From Hydractinia symbiolongicarpus (lineage: Eukaryota > Cnidaria > Hydrozoa > Anthoathecata > Hydractiniidae), in NCBI RefSeq assembly GCF_029227915.1, contig NC_079881.1:29923501-29987500 (forward strand): DNA of 64,000 nucleotides. Direction: 5' to 3'. Position numbers and translations under genes: made by a program. The notes under the pieces were generated by a model, which saw only the letters and a list, made by a program, of their open reading frames with translations, made no database searches and was not told the origin of the DNA. Of this stretch, positions 31,681 to 44,700 are shown one piece after another. Numbering within the stretch: the stretch's first letter is position 1; the number at the start of each line of letters is the position of its first letter.

Positions 31681-34600
31681 CCGCAATTTCCCGTATATCC
31701 CGGTCTCGGCCCGTATAGTAAAACGTATACAAGGAAAGTACCCAGTGAGTAAACTCATTTCCCTAACGAATTTTTAAATTATTAATTCACCAGTAAAGCC
31801 CATGAGACTTGTAGTTTTTAAAAATGTTTTCATTTTTAATAAGACGCTGAATAAAAGAAGTTTAATCGCCGGCAAACGAAAACCTGCGATTTCCAGTAAA
31901 TCAAAGAGACTACCCAGGGTGTAAACTCATTTCCCAAACGATTTTTTAAATTTTTTTTTCACCACTAAAACGCATGAGACTTGTAGTTTTTAAAAATGTT
32001 TTCTTTTTTGATGAGACGCTGAATAAAAGAAGTTTAATCGCGGGCAAACGAAAACCTGCGATTTCCCGTAAATCCTGGACTCGGCCCGTATAGTCAAAAG
32101 TATACAAAGAAAGTACCCAGGGAGTAAACTCATTTCCCAAACGATTTTTTAAATTATTATTTCACCACTAAAGCCCATGAGACTTGTAGTTTTTAAAAAT
32201 GTTTTCTTTTTTGATGAGACGCTGAATAAAAGAAGTTTAATCGCCGGCAACCGAAAACCCGCGATTTCCCGTAAATCCCGGACTCGGCCCGTATAGTTAA
32301 AAGTATACAAGGAAAGTACCCAGTGAGTAAACTTATTTCCCGAACGATTTTTTAAATTATTTTTTCACCACTAAAACGCATGAGACGTGTAGTTTTCAAA
32401 AATGTTTTCATTTTTGATGAGACGATGAATAAAAGAAGTTTAATCGCCGGCAAACGAAAACCTGCGATTTCCCGTAAATCCCAGACTCGGCCAGTATATT
32501 CAAAAGTATACAAAGAAAATACCCAGGGTGTAAACTCATTTCCCGAACGATTTTTTAAATTATTTTTTCACCACTAAAACGCATGAGACGTGTAGTTTTC
32601 AAAAATGTTTTCATTTTTGATGAGACGATGAATAAAAGAAGTTTAATCGCCGGCAAACGAAAACCTGCAATTTCCCGTAAATCCCGTACTCGGCCAGTAT
32701 ATTCAAAAGTATACAAAGAAAGTACCCAGGGTGTAAACTCATTTCCCGAACGATTTTTTAAATTATTTTTTCACCACTAAAACGCATGAGACGTGTAGTT
32801 TTCAAAAATGTTTTCATTTTTGATGAGACGATGAATAAAAGAAGTTTAATCGCCGGCAAACGAAAACCTGCGATTTCCCGTAAATCCCGTACTCGGCCCG
32901 TATAGTCAAAAGTATACAAAGAAAGTGCCCAGGAAGTAAACTCATTTCCCAAACGATTTTTTAAATTATTATTTCACCACTAAAGCCCATGAGACTTGTA
33001 GTTTTTAAAAATGTTTTCATTTTTGATGAGACGCTGAATAAAAGAAGTTTAATCGCCGGCAAACGAAAACCTGCGATTTCCCGTAAATCCCGGACTCGGC
33101 CCGTATAGTCAAAAGTATACAAGGAAAGTACCCAGTGAGTAAACTCATTTCCCTAACGAATTTTTAAATTATTTTTTTACCACTAAAACGCATGAGACTT
33201 GTAGTTTTCAAAAATGTTTTCATTTTTCATGAGACGCTGAATAAAAGAAGTTTAATCGCCGGCAAACGAAAACCCGCGATTTCCCGTAAATCCCGGACTC
33301 GGCCCGTATAGTCAAAAGTATACAAGGAGAGTACCCAGGGTGTAAACTCATTTCCCGAACGATTTTTTAAATTATTTTTTCACCACTAAAACGAATGAGA
33401 CTTGTAGTTTTCAAAAATGTTTTCATTTTTGATGAGACGCTGAATAAAAGAAGTTTAATCGCCGGCAAACGAAAACCTGCGTTTTCCCGTAAATCCCGGA
33501 CTCGGCCCGTATAGTCAAAAGTATACAAGGAAAGTACCCAGTGAGTAAACTCATTTCCCTAACGAATTTTTAAATTATTTTTTCACCACTAAAACGCATG
33601 AGACTTGTAGTTTTCAAAAATGTTTTCATTTTTGATGAGACGCTGAATAAAAGAAGTTTAATCGCTGGCAAACGAAAACCTGCGATTTCCTGTAAATCCC
33701 GGACTCGGCCCGTATAGTCAAAAGTATACAAAGAAGGTACCCAGGGTGTAAACTCATTTCCCGAACGATTTTTTAAATTATTATTTCACCACTAAAGCCC
33801 ATGAGACTTGTAGTTTTTAAAAATGTTTTCATTTTTGATGAGACGCTGAATAAAAGAAGTTTAATCGCCGGCAAACGAAAACCTGCGATTTCCAGTAAAT
33901 CCCGGACTCGGCCCGTATAGTCAAAAGTATACAAAGAGAGTACCCAGGGTGTAAACTCATTTCCCGAACGATTTTTAAAAATTTTTTTTCACCACTAAAA
34001 CGCATGAGACTTCTAGTTTTTAAAAATGTTTTCATTTTTGATGAAACGCTGAATAAAAGAAGTTTAATCGCCGGCAAACGAAAACCTGCGATTTCCCGTA
34101 AGTCCTGGACTCGGCCCGTATAGTCAAAAGTATACAAAGAAAGTACCCAGGGAGTAAACTCATTTCGCAAACGATTTTTTAAATTATTATTTCACCACTA
34201 AAGCCCATGAGACTTGTAGTTTTTAAAAATGTTTTCATTTTTGATGAGACGCTGAATAAAAGAAGTTTAATCGCCGGCAAACGAAAACCTGCGATTTCCC
34301 GTAAATCCCGGACTCGGCCCGTATAGTCAAAAGTATACAAAGAAAGTACCCAGGGTGTAAACTCAATTCCCGAACGATTTTTTAAATTATTTTTTTACCA
34401 CTAAAACGCATGAGACTTGTAGTTTTCAAAAATGTTTTCATTTTTGATGAGACGCTGAATAAAAGAAGCTTAATCGCCGGCAAACGAAAACCTGCGATTT
34501 CCCGTAAATCCCGGACTCGGCCCGTATAGTCAAAAGTATACAAAGAGAGTACCCAGGGTGTAAACTCATTTCCCGAACGATTTTTTAAATTATTTTTTCA

Positions 34601-37600
34601 CCACTAAAACGCATGAGACTTGTAATTTTCAAAAATGTTTTCATTTTTGATGAGACGCTAAATAAAAGAAGTTTAATCGCCGGCAAACGAAAACCTGCGA
34701 TTTCCCGTAAATCCCGGACTCGGCCCGTATAGTCAAAAGTATACAAAGAAAGTACCCAGGGAGTAAACTCATTTCCCAAACGATTTTTTAAATTATTAAT
34801 TTACCAGTAAAGCCCATGAGACTTGTAGTTTTTAAAAATGTTTTCATTTTTGATGAGACGCTGAATAAAAGAAGTTTAATCGCCGGCAAACGAAAACCCG
34901 CAATTTCCCGTATATCCCGGTCTCGGCCCGTATAGTAAAACGTATACAAGGAAAGTACCCAGTGAGTAAACTCATTTCCCTAACGAATTTTTAAATTATT
35001 TTTTCACCACTAAAGCCCATGAGACTTGTAGTTTTTAAAAATGTTTTCATTTTTAATAAGACGCTGAATAAAAGAAGTTTAATCGCCGGCAAACGAAAAC
35101 CTGCGATTTCCAGTAAATCAAAGAGACTACCCAGGGTGTAAACTCATTTCCCAAACGATTTTTTAAATTTATTTTTCACCACTAAAACGCATGAGACTTG
35201 TAGTTTTTAAAAATGTTTTCTTTTTTGATGAGACGCTGAATAAAAGAAGTTTAATCGCGGGCAAACGAAAACCTGCGATTTCCCGTAAATCCTGGACTCG
35301 GCCCGTATAGTCAAAAGTATACAAAGAAAGTACCCAGGGAGTAAACTCATTTCCCAAACGATTTTTTAAATTATTATTTCACCACTAAAGCCCATGAGAC
35401 TTGTAGTTTTTAAAAATGTTTTCATTTTTGATGAGACGCTGAATAAAAGAAGTTTAATCGCCGGCAAACGAAAACCCGCGATTTCCCGTAAATCCCGGAC
35501 TCGGCCCGTATAGTTAAAAGTATACAAGGAAAGTACCCAGTGAGTAAACTTATTTCCCGAACGATTTTTTAAATTATTTTTTCACCACTAAAACGCATGA
35601 GACGTGTAGTTTTCAAAAATGTTTTCATTTTTGATGAGACGATGAATAAAAGAAGTTTAATCGCCGGCAAACGAAAACCTGCGATTTCCCGTAAATCCCA
35701 GACTCGGCCCGTATTTTCAAAAGTATACAAAGAAAGTACCCAGAGTGTAAACTCATTTCACGAACGATTTTTTAAATTATTTTTTCACCACTAAAACGCA
35801 TGAGACGTGTAGTTTTCAAAAATGTTTTCATTTTTGATGAGACGATGAATAAAAGAAGTTTAATCGCCGGCAAACGAAAACCTGCGATTTCCAGTAAATC
35901 AAGGAGACTACCCAGGGTGTAAACTCATTTCCCAAACGATTTTTTAATTTTTTTTTTCACCACTAAAACGCATGAGACTTGTAGTTTTTAAAAATGTTTT
36001 CTTTTTTGATGAGACGCTGAATAAAAGAAGTTTAATCGCGGGCAAACGAAAACCTGCGATTTTCCGTAAATCCTGGACTCGGCCCGTATAGTCAAAAGTA
36101 TACAAAGAAAGTACCCAGGGAGTAAACTCATTTCCCAAACGATTTTTTAAATTATTATTTCACCACTAAAGCCCATGAGACTTGTAGTTTTTAAAAATGT
36201 TTTCATTTTTGATGAGACGCTGAATAAAAGAAGTTTAATCGCCGGCAAACGAAAACCGCGATTTCCCGTAAATCCCGGACTCGGCCCGTATAGTTAAAAG
36301 TATACAAGGAAAGTACCCAGTGAGTAAACTTATTTCCCGAACGATTTTTTAAATTATTTTTTCACCACTAAAACGCATGAGACGTGTAGTTTTCAAAAAT
36401 GTTTTCATTTTTGATGAGACGATGAATAAAAGAAGTTTAATCGCCGGCAAACGAAAACCTGCGATTTCCCGTAAATCCCAGACTCGGCCCGTATATTCAA
36501 AAGTATACAAAGAAAGTACCCAGGGTGTAAACTCATTTCACGAACGATTTTTTAAATTATTTTTTCACCACTAAAACGCATGAGACGTGTAGTTTTCAAA
36601 AATGTTTTCATTTTTGATGAGACGATGAATAAAAGAAGTTTAATCGCCGGCAAACGAAAACCTGCGATTTCCCGTAAATCCCAGACTCGGCCCGTATATT
36701 CAAAAGTATACAAAGAAAGTACCCAGGGTGTAAACTCATTTCCCGAACGATTTTTTAAATTATTTTTTCACCACTAAAACGCATGAGACGTGTAGTTTTC
36801 AAAATTGTTTTCATTTTTGATGAGACGATGAATAAAAGAAGTTTAATCGCCGGCAAACGAAAACCTGCAATTTCCCGTAAATCCCGTACTCGGCCCGTAT
36901 AGTCAAAAGTATACAAAGAAAGTACCCAGGGAGTAAACTCATTTCCCGAACGATTTTTTAAATTATTTTTTCACCACTAAAACGCATGAGACGTGTAGTT
37001 TTCAAAAATGTTTTCATTTTTGATGAGACGATGAATAAAAGAAGTTTAATCGCCGGCAAACGAAAACCTGCGATTTCCCGTAAATCCCGTACTCGGCCCG
37101 TATAGTCAAAAGTATACAAAGAAAGTACCCAGGGAGTAAACTCATTTCCCAAACGATTTTTTAAATTATTATTTCACCACTAAAGCCCATGAGACTTGTA
37201 GTTTTTAAAAATGTTTTCATTTTTGATGAGACGCTGAATAAAAGAAGTTTAATCGCCGGCAAACGAAAACCTGCGATTTCCCGTAAATCCCGGACTCGGC
37301 CCGTATAGTCAAAAGTATACAAGGAAAGTACCCAGTGAGTAAACTCATTTCCCTAACGAATTTTTAAATTATTTTTTTACCACTAAAACGCATGAGACTT
37401 GTAGTTTTCAAAAATGTTTTCATTTTTCATGAGACGCTGAATAAAAGAAGTTTAATCGCCGGCAAAGGAAAACCCGCGATTTCCCGTAAATCCCGGACTC
37501 GGCCCGTATAGTCAAAAGTATACAAGGAGAGTACCCAGGGTGTAAACTCATTTCCCGAACGATTTTTTAAATTATTTTTTCACCACTAAAACGAATGAGA

Positions 37601-38913
37601 CTTGTAGTTTTCAAAAATGTTTTCATTTTTGATGAGACGCTGAATAAAAGAAGTTTAATCGCCGGCAAACGAAAACCTGCGTTTTCCCGTAAATCCCGGA
37701 CTCGGCCCGTATAGTCAAAAGTATACAAGGAAAGTACCCAGTGAGTAAATTCATTTCCCTAACGAATTTTTAAATTATTTTTTCACCACTAAAACGCATG
37801 AGACTTGTAGTTTTCAAAAATGTTTTCATTTTTGATGAGACGCTGAATAAAAGAAGTTTAATCGCTGGCAAACGAAATCCTGCGATTTCCTGTAAATCCC
37901 GGACTCGGCCCGTATAGTCAAAAGTATACAAAGAAGGTACCCAGGGTGTAAACTCATTTCCCGAACGATTTTTTAAATTATTATTTCACCACTAAAGCCC
38001 ATGAGACTTGTAGTTTTTAAAAATGTTTTCATTTTTGATGAGACGCTGAATAAAAGAAGTTTAATCGCCGGCAAACGAAAACCTGCGATTTCCAGTAAAT
38101 CCCGGACTCGGCCCGTATAGTCAAAAGTATACAAAGAGAGTACCCAGGGTGTAAACTCATTTCCCGAACGATTTTTAAAATTTTTTTTTCACCACTAAAA
38201 CGCATGAGACTTCTAGTTTTTAAAAATGTTTTCATTTTTGATGAAACGCTGAATAAAAGAAGTTTAATCGCCGGCAAACGAAAACCTGCGATTTCCCGTA
38301 AGTCCTGGACTCGGCCCGTATAGTCAAATGTATACAAAGAAAGTACCCAGGGAGTAAACTCATTTCGCAAACGATTTTTTAAATTATTATTTCACCACTA
38401 AAGCCCATGAGACTTGTAGTTTTTAAAAATGTTTTCATTTTTGATGAGACGCTGAATAAAAGAAGTTTAATCGCCGGCAAACGAAAACCTGCGATTTCCC
38501 GTAAGTCCCGGACTCGGCCCGTATAGTCAAAAGTATACAAAGAAAGTACCCAGGGTGTAAACTCAATTCCCGAACGATTTTTTAAATTATTTTTTTACCA
38601 CTAAAACGCATAAGACTTGTAGTTTTCAAAAATGTTTTCATTTTTGATGAGACGCTGAATAAAAGAAGCTTAATCGCCGGCAAACGAAAACCTGCGATTT
38701 CCCGTAAATCCCGGACTCGGCCCGTATAGTCAAAAGTATACAAAGAGAGTACCCAGGGTGTAAACTCATTTCCCGAACGATTTTTTAAATTATTTTTTCA
38801 CCACTAAAACGCATGAGACTTGTAGTTTTCAAAAATGTTTTCATTTTTGATGAGACGCTGAATAAAAGAAGTTTAATCGCCGGCAAACGAAAACCTGCGA
38901 TTTCCAGTAAATC
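31681..38913. repeat. Satellite with first 172-bp deletion monomers and a 4200-bp displaced duplication
   Basis: About 32341-34620 matches about 36541-38820 at a constant 4200-bp offset, including the distinctive ATGAAACGCTG, CTTCTAGTTTTTAAA and GTAAGTCCTGG variants. Monomers with a 31-bp deletion (junction AAATC-AAAGAGA) end at about 31902, 35119, 35900 and 38913. Plus-strand open frames of 65 codons (for example 32380-32577 and 32583-32780) follow the monomer phase and are not taken as genes. Confidence 0.85.
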
Positions 38914-41728
38914 AAAGAGACTACCCAGGGTGTAAACTCATTTCCCAAACGATTTTTTAAATTTTTTTTTCACCACTAAAACGCATGAGACTTGTAGTTT
39001 TTAAAAATGTTTTCTTTTTTGATGAGACGCTGAATAAAAGAAGTTTAATCGCGGGCAAACGAAAACCTGCGATTTCCCGTAAATCATGGACTCGGCCCGT
39101 ATAGTCAAAAGTATACAAAGAAAGTACCCAGGGAGTAAACTCATTTCCCAAACGATTTTTTAAATTATTATTTCACCACTAAAGCCCATGAGACTTGTAG
39201 TTTTTAAAAATGTTTTCATTTTTGATGAGACGCTGAATAAAAGAAGTTTAATCGCCGGCAAACAAAAACCCGCGATTTCCCGTAAATCCCGGACTCGGCC
39301 CGTATAGTTAAAAGTATACAAGGAAAGTACCCAGTGAGTAAACTTATTTCCCGAACGATTTTTTAAATTATTTTTTCACCACTAAAACGCATGAGACGTG
39401 TAGTTTTCAAAATGTTTTCATTTTTGATGAGACGATGAATAAAAGAAGTTTAATCGCCGGCAAACGAAAACCTGCGATTTCCCGTAAATCCCAGACTCGG
39501 CCCGTATATTCAAAAGTATACAAAGAAAGTACCCAGGGTGTAAACTCATTTCACGAACGATTTTTTAAATTATATTTTCACCACTAAAACGCATGAGACG
39601 TGTAGTTTTCAAAAATGTTTTCATTTTTGATGAGACGATGAATAAAAGAAGTTTAATCGCCGGCAAACGAAAACCTGCGATTTCCAGTAAATCAAAGAGA
39701 CTACCCAGGGTGTAAACTCATTTCCCAAACGATTTTTTAAATTTTTTTTTCACCACTAAAACGCATGAGACTTGTAGTTTTTAAAAATGTTTTCTTTCTT
39801 GATGAGACGCTGAATAAAAGAAGTATAATCGCCGGCAAACGAAAACCTGCGATTTCCCGTAAATCAAAGAGACTACCCAGGGTGTAAACTCATTTCCCAA
39901 ACGATTTTTTAAATTTTTTTTTCACCACTAAAACGCATGAGACTTGTAGTTTTTAAAAATGTTTTCTTTTTTGATGAGACGCTGAATAAAAGAAGTTTAA
40001 TCGCGGGCAAACGAAAACCTGCGATTTCCCGTAAATCATGGACTCGGCCCGTATAGTCAAAAGTATACAAAGAAAGTACCCAGGGAGTAAACTCATTTCC
40101 CAAACGATTTTTTAAATTATTATTTCACCACTAAAGCCCATGAGACTTGTAGTTTTTAAAAATGTTTTCATTTTTGATGAGACGCTGAATAAAAGAAGTT
40201 TAATCGCCGGCAAACAAAAACCCGCGATTTCCCTTAAATCCCGGACTCGGCCCGTATAGTTAAAAGTATACAAGGAAAGTACCCAGTGAGTAAACTTATT
40301 TCCCGAACGATTTTTTAAATTATTTTTTCACCACTAAAACGCATGAGACGTGTAGTTTTCAAAATGTTTTCATTTTTGATGAGACGATGAATAAAAGAAG
40401 TTTAATCGCCGGCAAACGAAAACCTGCGATTTCCCGTAAATCCCAGACTCGGCCCGTATATTCAAAAGTATACAAAGAAAGTACCCAGGGTGTAAACTCA
40501 TTTCACGAACGATTTTTTAAATTATATTTTCACCACTAAAACGCATGAGACGTGTAGTTTTCAAAAATGTTTTCATTTTTGATGAGACGATGAATAAAAG
40601 AAGTTTAATCGCCGGCAAACGAAAACCTGCGATTTCCAGTAAATCAAAGAGACTACCCAGGGTGTAAACTCATTTCCCAAACGATTTTTTAAATTTTTTT
40701 TTCACCACTAAAACGCATGAGACTTGTAGTTTTTAAAAATGTTTTCTTTTTTGATGAGACGCTGAATAAAAGAAGTATAATCGCCGGCAAACGAAAACCT
40801 GCGATTTCCCGTAAATCAAAGAGACTACCCAGGGTGTAAACTCATTTCCCAAACGATTTTTTAAATTTTTTTTTCACCACTAAAACGCATGAGACTTGTA
40901 GTTTTTAAAAATGTTTTCTTTTTTGATGAGACGCTGAATAAAAGAAGTTTAATCGCGGGCAAACGAAAACCTGCGATTTCCCGTAAATCATGGACTCGGC
41001 CCGTATAGTCAAAAGTATACAAAGAAAGTACCCAGGGAGTAAACTCATTTCCCAAACGATTTTTTAAATTATTATTTCACCACTAAAGCCCATGAGACTA
41101 GTAGTTTTTAAAAATGTTTTCATTTTTGATGAGACGCTGAATAAAAGAAGTTTAATCGCCGGCAAACAAAAACCCGCGATTTCCCTTAAATCCCGGACTC
41201 GGCCCGTATAGTTAAAAGTATACAAGGAAAGTACCCAGTGAGTAAACTTATTTCCCGAACGATTTTTTAAATTATTTTTTCACCACTAAAACGCATGAGA
41301 CGTGTAGTTTTCAAAATGTTTTCATTTTTGATGAGACGATGAATAAAAGAAGTTTAATCGCCGGCAAACGAAAACCTGCGATTTCCCGTAAATCCCAGAC
41401 TCGGCCCGTATATTCAAAAGTATACAAAGAAAGTACCCAGGGTGTAAACTCATTTCACGAACGATTTTTTAAATTATATTTTCACCACTAAAACGCATGA
41501 GACGTGTAGTTTTCAAAAATGTTTTCATTTTTGATGAGACGATGAATAAAAGAAGTTTAATCGCCGGCAAACGAAAACCTGCGATTTCCAGTAAATCAAA
41601 GAGACTACCCAGGGTGTAAACTCATTTCCCAAACGATTTTTTAAATTTTTTTTTCACCACTAAAACGCATGAGACTTGTAGTTTTTAAAAATGTTTTCTT
41701 TTTTGATGAGACGCTGAATAAAAGAAGT
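38914..41728. repeat. Satellite higher-order repeat, period 952 bp, with two 172-bp monomers per unit
   Basis: Three nearly identical copies (38914-39865, 39866-40817 and a partial 40818 to about 41728), seen also as minus-strand open frames at 38957, 39909 and 40861. Each unit has five monomers: three of about 203 bp and two of 172 bp. Deletion junctions at 38913, 39693, 39865, 40645, 40817 and 41597 alternate at 780 and 172 bp. Other unit markers are TTTTCAAAATGTTTTC (one base short) and TTATATTTTCACC. Confidence 0.88.
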
Positions 41729-44700
41729 ATAATCGCGGGCAAACGAAAACCTGCGATTTCCCGTAAATCCTGGACTCGGTCCGTATAGTCAAAAGTATAC
41801 AAAGAAAGTACCCAGGGAGTAAACTCATTTCCCAAACGATTTTTTAAATTATTATTTCACCACTAAAGCCCATGAGACTTGTAGTTTTTAAAAATGTTTT
41901 CATTTTTGATGAGACGCTGAATAAAAGAAGTTTAATCGCCGGCAAACGAAAACCCGCGATTTCCCGTAAATCCCGGACTCGGCCCGTATAGTTAAAAGTA
42001 TACAAGGAAAGTACCCAGTAAGTAAACTTGTTTCCCGAACGATTTTTTAAATTATTTTTTCACCACTAAAACGCATGAGACGTGTAGTTTTCAAAAATGT
42101 TTTCATTTTTGATGAGACGATGAATAAAAGAAGTTTAATCGCCGGCAAACGAAAACCTGCGATTTCCCGTAAATCCCAGACTCGGCCCGTATATTCAAAG
42201 GTATACAAAGATAGTACCCAGGGTGTAAACTCATTTCACGAACGATTTTTTAAATTATTTTTTCACCACTAAAACGCATGAGACTTGTAGTTTTTAAAAA
42301 TGTTTTCTTTTTTGATGAGACGCTGAATAAAAGAAGTTTAATCGCGGGCAAACGAAAACCTGCGATTTCCCGTAAATCCTGGACTCGGCCCGTATAGTCA
42401 AAAGTATACAAAGAAAGTACCCAGGGAGTAAACTCATTTCCCAATCGATTTTTTAAATTATTATTTCACCACTAAAGCCCATGAGACTTGTAGTTTTTAA
42501 AAATGTTTTCATTTTTGATGAGACGCTGAATAAAAGAAGTTTAATCGCCGGCAAACAAATACCCGCGATTTCCCGTAAATCCCGGACTCGGCCCGTATAG
42601 TTAAAAGTATACAAGGAAAGTACCCAGTGAGTAAACTTATTTCCCGAACGATTTTTTAAATTATTTTTTCACCACTAAAACGCATGAGACGTGTAGTTTT
42701 CAAAAATGTTTTCATTTTTGATGAGACGATGAATGAAAGAAGTTTAATCGCCGGCAAACGAAAACCTGCGATTTCCCGTAAATCCCAGACTCGGCCCGTA
42801 TATTCAAAAGTATACAAAGAAAGTACCCAGGGTGTAAACTCATTTCACGAACGATTTTTTAAATTATTTTTTCACCACTAAAACGCATGAGACGTGTAGT
42901 TTTCAAAAATGTTTTCATTTTTGATGAGACGATGAATAAAAGAAGTTTAATCGCCGGCAAACGAAAACCTGCGATTTCCAGTAAATCAAAGAGACTACCC
43001 AGGGTGTAAACTCATTTCCCAAACGATTTTTTAAATTTTTTTTTCACCACTAAAACGCATGAGACTTGTAGTTTTTAAAAATGTTTTCTTTTTTGATGAG
43101 ACGCTGAATAAAAGAAGTTTAATCGCGGGCAAACGAAAACCTGCGATTTCCCGTAAATCCTGGACTCGGCCCGTATAGTCAAAAGTATACAAAGAAAGTA
43201 CCCAGGGAGTAAACTCATTTCCCAAACGATTTTTTAAATTATTATTTCACCACTAAAGCCCATGAGACTTGTAGTTTTTAAAAATGTTTTCATTTTTGAT
43301 GAGACGCTGAATAAAAGAAGTTTAATCGCCGGCAAACGAAAACCCGCGATTTCCCGTAAATCCCGGACTCGGCCCGTATAGTTAAAAGTATACAAGGAAA
43401 GTACCCAGTGAGTAAACTTGTTTCCCGAACGATTTTTTAAATTATTTTTTCACCACTAAAACGCATGAGACGTGTAGTTTTCAAAAATGTTTTCATTTTT
43501 GATGAGACGATGAATAAAAGAAGTTTAATCGCCGGCAAACGAAAACCTGCGATTTCCCGTAAATCCCAGACTCGGCCCGTATATTCAAAGGTATACAAAG
43601 AAAGTACCCAGGGTGTAAACTCATTTCACGAACGATTTTTTAAATTATTTTTTCACCACTAAAACGCATGAGACGTGTAGTTTTCAAAAATGTTTTCATT
43701 TTTGATGAGACGATGAATAAAAGAAGTTTAATCGCCGGCAAACGAAAACCTGCGATTTCCCGTAAATCCCGTACTCGGCCCGTATAGTCAAAAGTATACA
43801 AAGAAAGTACCCAGGGAGTAAACTCATTTCCCGAACGATTTTTTAAATTATTTTTTCACCACTAAAACGCATGAGACGTGTAGTTTTCAAAAATGTTTTC
43901 ATTTTTGATGAGACGATGAATAAAAGAAGTTTAATCGCCGGCAAACGAAAACCTGCGATTTCCCGTAAATCCCGTACTCGGCCCGTATAGTCAAAAGTAT
44001 ACAAAGAAAGTACCCAGGGAGTAAACTCATTTCCCAAACGATTTTTTAAATTATTATTTCACCACTAAAGCCCATGAGACTTGTAGTTTTTAAAAATGTT
44101 TTCATTTTTGATGAGACGCTGAATAAAAGAAGTTTAATCGCCGGCAAACGAAAACCTGCGATTTCCCGTAAATCCCGGACTCGGCCCGTATAGTCAAAAG
44201 TATACAAGGAAAGTACCCAGTGAGAAAACTCATTTCCCTAACGAATTTTTAAATTATTTTTTTACCACTAAAACGCATGAGACTTGTAGTTTTCAAAAAT
44301 GTTTTCATTTGTCATGAGACGCTGAATAAAAGAAGTTTAATCGCCGGCAAACGAAAACCTGCGATTTCCCGTAAATCCCGTACTCGGCCCGTATAGTCAA
44401 AAGTATACAAAGAAAGTACCCAGGGAGTAAACTCATTTCCCAAACGATTTTTTAAATTATTATTTCACCACTAAAGCCCATGAGACTTGTAGTTTTTAAA
44501 AATGTTTTCATTTTTGATGAGACGCTGAATAAAAGAAGTTTAATCGCCGGCAAACGAAAACCTGCGATTTCCCGTAAATCCCGGACTCGGCCCGTATAGT
44601 CAAAAGTATACAAGGAAAGTACCCAATGAGTAAACTCATTTCCCTAACGAATTTTTAAATTATTTTTTTACCACTAAAACGCATGAGACTTGTAGTTTTC

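Noticed and set aside
32380-32780. Plus-strand 65-codon open frames in the satellite
   Set aside because: Same reasoning: they depend on a single variant monomer type (GAGACGATGAATAAAAG), overlap the minus-strand frames, and show no domain or start context.
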